Source of the DNA: Gorsachius magnificus
Lineage: Eukaryota; Chordata; Aves; Pelecaniformes; Ardeidae
NCBI GenBank assembly: GCA_034008185.1
Contig: CM067095.1
Coordinates: 6,804,610 to 6,868,609, forward strand
Length of the DNA: 64,000 nucleotides
Direction of reading: 5' to 3'
Shown in pieces: positions 56,301 through 64,000 of this stretch. The stretch's first letter is position 1. Each line of letters starts with the position of its first letter. The notes below the pieces were generated by a model. That model did no database searches and was not told the origin of the DNA. It saw nothing but the letters and a program-made list of their open reading frames with translations. A program made the translations under genes and the position numbers.

Positions 56301-59300
56301 CTGACAGCCTCCAGAAAACATGCTCTGCCTCACAGGCATAAATTGCGCATGACTTAATCAGTCCTGGCTGCATAACCACATTAATATGCAACTCGTGTAA
56401 GACACATCATCTATGGTGTGACTAGCTACAGGAACCAGTTAAGGTAAAGTCAGGTAAGTTTTGCAGCCCCATCCTTTTAGTTGTTTATCTCAACTTTTTC
56501 CTTTTATAAAGGCATCTGCCAGCTGGATGGCTCTCTGCTTGGACACCCAACCCAAAGCTGGCGTGGGAAAAGCTGTCAGACTCAAAGGGGCTCAGCCTGC
56601 ACTGAAAGTTGATGGGAGCTGTCTCATACACAGACAAAATTTACAGTGCATGGTAACAAACAAATCTCAACACCGCTGCAAAAATACCCCAAAACTATGT
56701 TACCACATTACACAAACCACATCTGCTCCCTACAGCAAGGGGGAGAGCCCATCACACAATTTTTAGAGGTATAGAACAAACTGTGAAACAGTTTGTTTCA
56801 CAACCCCAAGCTGTATTACAAGAGCCCCTGCACCAACGTTGCTCCCTCCTCCCAGCCCCAGCACTTACCGGGGAGAGGCGTATTGATTGGGAGACTGAAG
56901 GTTCTGCTCAATCCGCCGGTAGTTATGAATTTGCGTTGGGACCGGAATGGGCACGGAATGTCCGTACTTGCTGCTAGAAAACTGCCCTGGCCGGCTGTTG
57001 AAAGGAGACACACAAAGAAAGCTTCTTGTAAGGTGTGGGCCTTCAGCCAAGTAATTGGAGGTTTTATCTTCGTAAAGCAACCATACATGGGGAGCATTCC
57101 CTTGACCGCTCTTGGGTTGTGGGTTTATACTGGGAGGCAGTTCAAAGTCATATCAAAGAGAAGTGGCACCACCAATCTCCTGAAAACAGGCACCTTTCTT
57201 CCAGCATGATTCCCACCCACAGACTGAAGTTAAAACATACACCCAAGCGCACCACTCCCTCCAGGAAAATTGGAGCCCTGCTATTTCAGGCCACAACTGG
57301 CCTAGTTTCCAACAGCTCAGACCCACAGCCAAGGAGCACATCACTGAACAGGGGCTAAACATTCACGGCTCACAAAGGACACCAGCAAAGATTTTGCTGC
57401 CAATAGCTACTTGCAATTCATGCAGAGGCACTGCTGCAGCAATGGCATCTCCGTGAAAGCCTCAGCATACCACGAAGAGAACACAAACTTGTGGTGTATC
57501 TCAGAGTATTTGCAAATTAACCACAGGGTGGAGAAGGCAACTGAGGAGAAAATAAATGTGGGGGACAGGAGCTAGTATCTATATACCCATCAATGCCAGC
57601 TAGAATGTCACACACAAAATGGGATAGGCCCATTCTGCAAACTTCAGCCTTCTTTCTAGTTCCATCCAAGCAGGTTAATCAGCTCACGTCCTGGTATCTA
57701 TTCCCCCGGGGTGACAATTTCCCCTGCTACTCTTAGCCTGTACAGCACACTATATACAAACCATGCTATACAAAAACCATGCAAACACCACATTTAACTA
57801 AGTAGCTGCCTAAAGTCTTTTCCCAAAGGCTCCAGAATTCTGGGATTAATTGCCATGGCAATGCTATTTACAACTGCCAACACCAATTGCAAGGATGTTG
57901 CACAATTAGAGAAAGATCTTATTGGTAATGAAGGCTTTGGCAGTCTTCCTTGTTGTCAGTCAAGGACACACACCTGGGTCTGCCCCTGCGAAGCAGGAAA
58001 TATCGCTTCTTTGGGTCTAACACTGAGAGGAAGTGTTTTACGTTAAGATGAAAGGAGATTTAATTCAGCAAGAACATACATGCATGCACAGGGGAAGAGA
58101 GAAGAGTTTGTGACTTATTTTGGCAGTTCAGAGCATCCCATTACCAGAATGTTCTTGGGAGGAAGGTCAGTAGTACTCTGTGGGTTATGGTGACAGTGTT
58201 GACCAAAGCTGACCTGCAGGAATGTGTCTGCAGATCTCCACACTGTGCATGTGAAGACACTCCATCACGAGATAATAACTGGAAGAGATTTTTCATCAAG
58301 GTTGAAAGATCAAAAAGTGATTCAGATTGCTTTATTCCTCTCTCCGTTTGTCTACTAATTTTTTAAAGTTCTATATATTCTTCCTTGTATGCTCTTATTT
58401 CTTCCACCAAGAGAACAAACTCTTAATCTGATGTTTGTCTCTATGAGGTTGTACGGAAGCCTTGATTCTCCATTGACATACAATACCATAAAGGCATTCA
58501 AGGTTTCTGATTGCTCAGTGGAAAGGGGAGGATTTGATGTTTCTGCCTTCCATCAGTGTAAGACATGGTGTTGGACAGATATAAAGCAAACAGAGCTTTA
58601 ACCAAGAAATCCGAGTGTTAATGTCAAACTTTGTACATAACCTGACTTTCAACATCTATTTCAAACGCTGTCTTTTCCATCTGGTTAAAACCCTTTGGAG
58701 GAAAAGAAGTTCTCAGGTGAAAGGATGCTCACCCTCCCCCAGGAGCTCTATCAAGTCCTTATAGGAGCCAGGTTTCTCCACAAAGGTGCAAGTTGCAGAA
58801 GAAAGCATCCAAGTAAGCTGACATATACTAAACCTGCTAATTGGCCTCAAGCCTTAAAGAATACAATTGACCATGAATCTGCGAAGACCAAGAGATAAAG
58901 CAGGAACAGGGAGTTTAATTACTTGGCAGTAATTAAATCTCTTTGAAAATGGTATTAAATCCATTGCTGTGGGATACATCCAAGGAATTACCTTTCGTTA
59001 CAGTTACTACACATTTTCAACAAGGAAGTGTTTTAAAAAAAAAAGGAAAAAGGAAAATAAAAAAGATGAACTGTCAGCATATTTTAACTCTGCCTAGTCC
59101 TTACACTCTTAATTAACAACAAGGAGAACTGCTCTAGAGCGCACCGTGATATCCAGAGGAAAACCCACTGCTGGCCACTCTAAAATAGCCTTTGCTTTCT
59201 GTCCTAGTTGGACTGCATCCAGCATTGCTTGCTAGCCTAGAGCCACACACGAACGGGGGAACTGCTGCTCGCAAGTGAGCAAAGATGGAGAGAAAACAGG

Positions 59301-62300
59301 GAGTCCTCTGCGCCAGTGAAGCCACGTGCTGAACCAAGGGGCCTCATGGCATCTGCAGCGAAGGGCACTGAACCCCACGTTAACAGCAAGGGCACACCTG
59401 GGCGGCACCAGATCAAAGCACTTGCAAGGGACAGATCAAAGATCATGCTTTACACTCCGGATTTGGAGGGACTGCTCCAATCTTTCATTATTTGTGTCTT
59501 AGTCCCCATCCTAGACAGGGTATGAAGTAACTTTTCAGTGTTTCTTCTAAGCCGATAGAAAAATGAGAAGTAGCACTAGAGGGTTTGGCATCTGCTCCAC
59601 AGAAGCTGCTGGGAATGGGTAAGAAAGACAGCGAGAGCAGAAACATGTTTAGATCACAGCTGCTGGCATCGACTTGCCACCTTGGAATCCAGTAGAATAC
59701 GATGAGGACGGTTTGGTGAAGACAGTGGTGAACAGTGAAAAGCAGGCAGCATTTATAGTCAACTTCCATGAATTTCCACTCACTGCTGTCCAGAAACAAG
59801 GCCAAATCCTTTAATAAAGACTGATCCCCAGAATGCAAAGGAATCAGTTAAGGAATAAGCTGTTAAAAAGCTTAGCAGGCGATGGCATAAGAAGCCTCAT
59901 GCAATTAAACGCCATACTGTGGTACATGCTTGCCAATTAATCTGATCACGTCAGCAAGGCTTTGAGCTATATTCTTCTCCTTTAAATTTGTATGCTTTGG
60001 GGCTACGTTTTGTCATTTTCTGGGCTCCGTTTATGCAATGAGCCTGTTCAACACATAGCCTGGGACTACATTTTCTTCTTAAGAAAGATTTTAGGGTCAT
60101 CCATCTCCCAGTGTGAAATCCCCTTCAACTGTCCTCTCCCAGCAGGTGCCACATTGACAGAATAGAAGATGAAAGCTGTCCCGCTTCCCCAGTAGGCAAG
60201 AATGAGATGGAAGGCAATACCACCACCTCCCTGCAAGCTATGCACGTACCCTAAAGCTTCAAGCTCTAGAATCAGAGGGATCACCTTCTACAGACCATTA
60301 ATGTCTTCTGAACAGAAATGCGTCTGGACCCACTGGTGGTGCCAGGCAGCCCATGCTGTTGTGTGTGGGCAGCCGTCACCTATGACATTTCTAAAGGCCA
60401 AAGCTGAGCTTACAGCAACTGGTTTAGTTGGAACTAAACCTGTGACCACGCCTGTTTGCACTGGTTACTCCTACTCCTGCATCCTCTGACAGTAAACAAG
60501 GCGCATGTAGCAGCATTACTCCATACAGATGTAGCGCAGGGAGCTTTTTGGATCTTCAAGCACATTACAAACAACTAAGTAGGCCCCAATCTGTCCTTCA
60601 ACAGCAATGGGAGATGAGCAACACTCCTCCACATTTGCTCTGTAATTCAAGTCCATCGTAATTTCAGCCTTGGCTGAAGTGCTGTGCTCTAATTCACTGC
60701 GTGAATTTAGAAATGAGGGTCTTTAGCTGGCATACTCACTGCCTCTGCTGCCTGAGCCCAGAGGGGATGAGCAGCACATACATGCCAGTGGAGTACATTT
60801 ACTTTCTGCTTGAGAATAATCCCTGCACCCCCAGGGAACAGAGTTAATTCCAGCTACTGCATTCTCTCCTAGCCCCTCCTGAGGGCCAGAGGAGGGAGGG
60901 ACAGGCTCTGTAGTTGGGACTGATCAGTGCCCAAGGCTGGGGAGTTTCTTGTGGGTGTTTCTTGTTACCCTTTAATTAAAGGAGAGATGTGGATCTTGCC
61001 CAGCACACCAACATTTGTAAAATCCCCTCCTGGAAGTCAATGGGTGTTCAATTAATCAATGTTGGTAGTCACCACCGAACAGTCTTTCTTACCTGGACGG
61101 GCTAGGAGAACTGCTGTATGGGGGCGAAGGAGACGGTGTCCTTCCCTGGCTTTCCAAGCCTGCTGAAGTCACCAGAGAACTCCTGAAGAAGGACAGAAAG
61201 AACCCAGCTGTTAGAGCCTGGGAACCAACCCTGATCCCTCCCGACAAAGCATAGCAAGAGCGCTGAGCCTGCCCAGCACCCTCTGCTGAATCTCATCATA
61301 GGAGCCCTGGGGACTTTCATGTTGCCCCACCTACGCTCTGGTAATTCAGGTGCCACATATGCTGATGATCAAACTGAAAATGGTCAGAAACAGGCAGGTG
61401 ACAGTTATCCCTGAAACAAAAGTTAACTCAGCAACATCTTCCCTCCCATTCACCAGTACCCAAAAGTCCCTAATGCACAGTACGCTCCAGTGGCTACACA
61501 ATTTCAGTTGCCTTCGTGGTCTTACCCACTGTACATCAGGCTGTCTTGGATTGGTTTCCCTCCTGCAGCCTCAGCAGCTAAATCACCTGAGGAACAAGAG
61601 GAGCAGAAACAGATTAATTCAGGATAATTTTCTTAAAAATCTTTATATATTCAGAGAAACTGAAATTTTGGGTAGAATTTCCTGCTCCTCCAAGACCTGC
61701 CCAGTTGCTTCTCAACTCAGCGTTTTGCAAAATACATGAAGCTGATGCGGATGCTGCTGATCCTTATACCCCGAAGTTTTAGAAAATTTAGGCTGAAAGG
61801 AAGTCTTTTGGAAGGGGGCCAAAGCCTGACAGAATCATTTGGGGCAAGAGCTATATGCCCACTTGGTGCAAGCAGTTCGCTGCTGTGTAAAAAGACAGCG
61901 GTCTATGTTGCACGTAGGGCTTTGAAACATCCGTGTCCTAAGTGGCAAAAATCCAGGGCAGCCAAATGAGCTGGCAGCTGGATACACAACACAGGGGTGT
62001 TTGTGCCTTTGCCAAAACATTTGAACACTGGAAACTTGACTAGCACAAGACAAGTGTATACTGGTCCCATCGCTGTTCCAGGAAAAATACAAGCAACGCT
62101 GAGCTCTTCCTTATCATAAGGATTGCACAGCAGAGACCTTTCACAGATTCCAGTTCTACCCCTCCATATTGCCATTTTAATACAAGTAGTACAACTGTGA
62201 AAGGAGGAATCACAGCATTTAGCACCAAGTCCCAACTCAGCAAAGCATCATACGCATGGGCAAGGTTGAACAATACCCTTCTGCTGGTTAAGCAAGGACT

Positions 62301-63027
62301 CGTGCATGGACATACTTAAGCATGTGGCTGAACTGGGGCCCTGGCTGCTATATACGTATATATTTTCAAGCAATTCCTATCAAAGTATAAACACATGGAG
62401 GTGCTAAAATGAAATTCAAAATGTTTGAAGAAATAGCCAACATCTTTTAGTTTTTCTCAGGGATTTTTTCACATGTAAAATCCAGCTTGCTAGCTGAAAG
62501 CCTGTCTTGGACTGTGATGCTGAGTGAAACTGAAGACAGGATGACATGGGAACAGCTTCTGTGAGAGAAAAACACTGCCCTGTGAGCCTACTTATCTTCT
62601 TTTCCAGTTGGATTTCCAAGTTCAATCTCTTATCAAGGTCCCCAAGTAATCTTTACTCTCAAATCCTATCTTTGAAAGTAATTACAAAATATTCCATGAA
62701 ACTAGCCAGTGAGACAAATGTCTCTTCCAGCTTAAGAACAAAAGCATTCCTGTTATTCAGTCAAAACAGACAGGTTTAATCATTGTTTCAACTTTCTAGT
62801 AACAATCTTTAACATCCACATCCCTCTCCGCCTAAAACGCCTGCATTTCCAGAAACCACCTTACTTGAGAACTGTGCTGGGACCATAACGAAGTCATCTG
62901 TGTCACAGGACGAATTCTTACTGCTGCTTCCAGCAGAGTCCTTTGATCCATGCAGAAAGCCGGGGGAATCCTGGGTAGGAGATGCCAGTGCCTTCTCCTG
63001 CAGCTGCTGCTGCATCTCTCCAAGGGA
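38327..63027 (-). CDS. ULK1: Serine/threonine kinase ULK1, C-terminal two thirds (5' end beyond window)
   Basis: ULK1 starts autophagy in a cytosolic complex with ATG13, FIP200 and ATG101, controlled by AMPK and mTORC1. Coding exons on the minus strand: 62865-63027, 61526-61586, 61093-61182, 56869-56994, 53158-53309, 52261-52344, 51406-51668, 50572-50756, 49627-49742, 48906-49040, 46174-46361, 43272-43450, 43010-43128, 40606-40763, 40279-40414, 38327-38382. All joins are in phase: 2211 nt, 736 residues and a stop. Seen in order: LIR motif DDFVMVP, the Ser/Pro-rich regulatory region with [12 protein letters not shown] (AMPK/14-3-3 site in mammals) and FTVGSPPSG (mTORC1 site), then the EAT domain that binds ATG13 from [20 protein letters not shown] to the end. 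The kinase exons lie beyond the right edge; 63031-64000 is intron. The 736 residues match what the human protein has after the same point (about 727 by memory). Confidence 0.97.
40279..40414 (-). CDS. ULK1: ULK1 exon, EAT domain
   Basis: 136 nt, phase 0 to 1: [20 protein letters not shown] followed by [14 protein letters not shown] ... DIENINK. Confidence 0.96.
40606..40763 (-). CDS. ULK1: ULK1 exon, EAT domain
   Basis: 158 nt, phase 1 to 0: [15 protein letters not shown] ... [20 protein letters not shown] followed by [11 protein letters not shown]. Confidence 0.96.
43010..43128 (-). CDS. ULK1: ULK1 exon, EAT domain
   Basis: 119 nt, phase 2 to 1: [20 protein letters not shown] ... [12 protein letters not shown], matching human except conservative changes. 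Confidence 0.96.
43272..43450 (-). CDS. ULK1: ULK1 exon, start of EAT domain
   Basis: 179 nt, phase 0 to 2: [20 protein letters not shown] followed by MEIAALKG and the block [20 protein letters not shown]. Opens the helical domain that binds ATG13. Confidence 0.96.
43451..48905 (-). other. ULK1: ULK1 introns around exon 46174-46361
   Basis: Two introns of about 2.5-2.7 kb with no feature I can support apart from short homopolymers. Confidence 0.6.
46174..46361 (-). CDS. ULK1: ULK1 exon
   Basis: 188 nt, phase 1 to 0: [20 protein letters not shown] followed by PEETLME, near identical to human. Its first half (Ser/Gly-rich) differs. Acceptor tttttcttctcag, donor ATGGAG|gtaggt. Confidence 0.95.
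48906..49040 (-). CDS. ULK1: ULK1 exon with mTORC1 site
   Basis: 135 nt, phase 1 to 1: [20 protein letters not shown] followed by [11 protein letters not shown]. The Ser of VGSPPSG is the mTORC1 target (Ser757/758 in mammals). Ends TRTRMFS. Confidence 0.95.
49627..49742 (-). CDS. ULK1: ULK1 exon
   Basis: 116 nt, phase 2 to 1: [20 protein letters not shown] ... EKPMEIA, matching human [19 protein letters not shown]. Confidence 0.95.
50572..50756 (-). CDS. ULK1: ULK1 exon
   Basis: 185 nt, phase 0 to 2: [20 protein letters not shown] followed by [14 protein letters not shown], matching human [20 protein letters not shown]. It includes the TLPDL segment next to a known AMPK/mTOR site. Confidence 0.95.
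51406..51668 (-). CDS. ULK1: ULK1 exon with AMPK/14-3-3 site
   Basis: 263 nt, phase 1 to 0: [20 protein letters not shown] followed by LSDLH. The Ser in [12 protein letters not shown] is the conserved mammalian AMPK/14-3-3 site (Ser555/556). It ends [11 protein letters not shown]. Confidence 0.95.
52261..52344 (-). CDS. ULK1: ULK1 exon
   Basis: 84 nt, phase 1 to 1: [20 protein letters not shown] followed by VRSRIPVAG. Only VGTIPE.P and GAE.R are conserved with human; this is a fast-evolving part. Confidence 0.88.
53158..53309 (-). CDS. ULK1: ULK1 exon
   Basis: 152 nt, phase 2 to 1: [19 protein letters not shown] ... [16 protein letters not shown], matching human RRSGSTSPLGFARASPSPP and MSLGGGRPYTPSPQ. 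Confidence 0.94.
53310..61092 (-). other. ULK1: Two large ULK1 introns flanking exon 56869-56994
   Basis: About 3.6 kb and 4.1 kb of intron. I see no further exon of the known ULK1 order, no CR1 tail and no RNA gene; open frames here have no supporting splice sites or homology. Confidence 0.6.
56869..56994 (-). CDS. ULK1: ULK1 exon
   Basis: 126 nt, phase 2 to 2: [20 protein letters not shown] followed by [19 protein letters not shown], matching human [20 protein letters not shown]. Confidence 0.94.
61093..61182 (-). CDS. ULK1: ULK1 exon
   Basis: 90 nt, phase 2 to 2: [20 protein letters not shown] followed by PYSSSPSPS, matching human [20 protein letters not shown]. Confidence 0.93.
61526..61586 (-). 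CDS. ULK1: ULK1 exon
   Basis: 61 nt, phase 1 to 2: [20 protein letters not shown], matching human DLVAEAPSAKPPPDSLMCSG. Confidence 0.92.
62865..63027 (-). CDS. ULK1: ULK1 exon with LIR motif
   Basis: [17 protein letters not shown] ... [21 protein letters not shown] is the LC3/GABARAP-interacting core. The acceptor is ttagcag (63028) or, three bases earlier, ttag; the donor TTCTCAA|gtaagg gives phase 1. Confidence 0.93.
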
Positions 63028-64000
63028 CTGCTAAGTCAAGAAGAAAACAAACACTGGCTTCAGCACAGCTACTTCATCATTCTGCTCGATCCTTTAAACT
63101 GAGCGGTACAAGGCTACAAACAACATTTTGCTGATAAACCAGGGCTGGTAGTTTGCCAGAAGCAGCTGTGTAGGAACAGCCTTTTATGTCCATGTCAGAA
63201 CAGCGCATCTTCTGTTACACAAAACATTCTGCCCGCATGTCTGATGCTCCCCAGATAACAAAAATTCACTTGAGGTATTGTATCCCTCTGCTAAGGCTTT
63301 CTGGATCAACCATGCGTTCTCTACCAACTCAATTTAGTATGGCTGTGAAACAGAGAAGAGCTTTCAGAGACAGTTGCGGTTGTTCTTTTGGGTTATGTTC
63401 TTTTGCTTTGTTCTTAAACATTAAACATCTGGTCTCTACTTAGACTTTTGCAGTCAGCAGCACTTGGGAACATGTACATAAGTGTCCCCACACTTTCAGG
63501 ACAACCCTGTTCTGCTGTATTGCTGATAGGGAGTTAAAGAAAGGCCTGAAGGACGCCAAGCATTCAATAGATGAACACCTCACAGAACATCAGAGGTAGG
63601 ACAGACCCAAAAAAGTCCCATTTTTCCACTTCCTTCAGCCAAATGATGAATAGACCCACAATCTTCATGCTTTGCAAACAGATGGAAGAGGCAGGATGGT
63701 TTAAGAAAGCTTTAATACAGCTGAACTGTCCATGGAGTAAATCACAATCGTCATCCTAATACATTTTTAGGCTGAGAAGGACTTGAATCAGCTTTCACTT
63801 GGGCTCTATTAAGACCCTGTTCACCCTCCAAAGGCTCTCCTGCTGTACCAGCGGGGACTCTCTCTCGCTGTACATGCAGTACTTAGAAACAGAAGGAATG
63901 TTCCAGCTTTCAAAGCTGCCTCTTTTCCACCCAACCTGCTAGCTCAGCCTTGCAGCCGTGGTGTTTTTCACATGCTGAGCCAGCATAACTCCATCAGCAA

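Noticed and set aside
63031..64000. Search for a further ULK1 exon at the right edge
   Set aside because: No segment resembling the ULK1 kinase end or its Ser-rich follow-up was found; treated as intron.

Overview
The window is vertebrate nuclear DNA, most likely from a bird. It has long introns with GT-AG exons, two CpG islands, and CR1 retrotransposon fragments that end in the typical ATTCTATGATTCTATGA tail. The species cannot be fixed from the sequence. The protein-coding genes I can support all lie on the minus strand, head to tail, in the order ULK1 - PUS1 - EP400-type gene when read in the direction of transcription. This is the same order as I recall for human 12q24.33.

Right part (about 35.2-64.0 kb): the 3' two thirds of ULK1, the autophagy-initiating Ser/Thr kinase. 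Sixteen coding exons are placed with matching phases, from just upstream of the LC3-interacting (LIR) motif to the stop codon at 38327. They encode about 736 residues and are followed by a long 3' UTR. The kinase domain lies beyond the right edge.

Middle (about 19.0-28.3 kb): complete PUS1, a tRNA/mRNA pseudouridine synthase of 400 residues on five coding exons. Its promoter is a CpG island that carries a 44-bp, seven-copy GC-box minisatellite. A CR1 fragment lies in the first coding intron. The stretch from about 29 to 35 kb between PUS1 and ULK1 has no gene I can support.

Left part (1 to about 18.8 kb): an EP400-type SWI/SNF2 remodeller gene, starting in a second CpG island about 0.3 kb beyond the PUS1 3' end and running off the left edge. 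Nineteen consecutive coding exons join in frame from a putative start at 16724 to 1614 (1089 codons). They carry the HSA helix, the split Snf2 ATPase with an intact Walker A box, and the EP400-type insert. The protein is clearly diverged from the highly conserved EP400. It has no recognisable EP400 N-terminus, lacks the acidic linker between HSA and ATPase, and has altered helicase motifs V and VI. One exon near 1.3 kb seems to carry a 1-nt frameshift or is differently spliced. This gene is the most unusual item here: either a fast-evolving EP400 paralogue or a decaying copy.

Exon limits come from reading splice sites, phases and remembered family sequences by eye; no alignment program was run.
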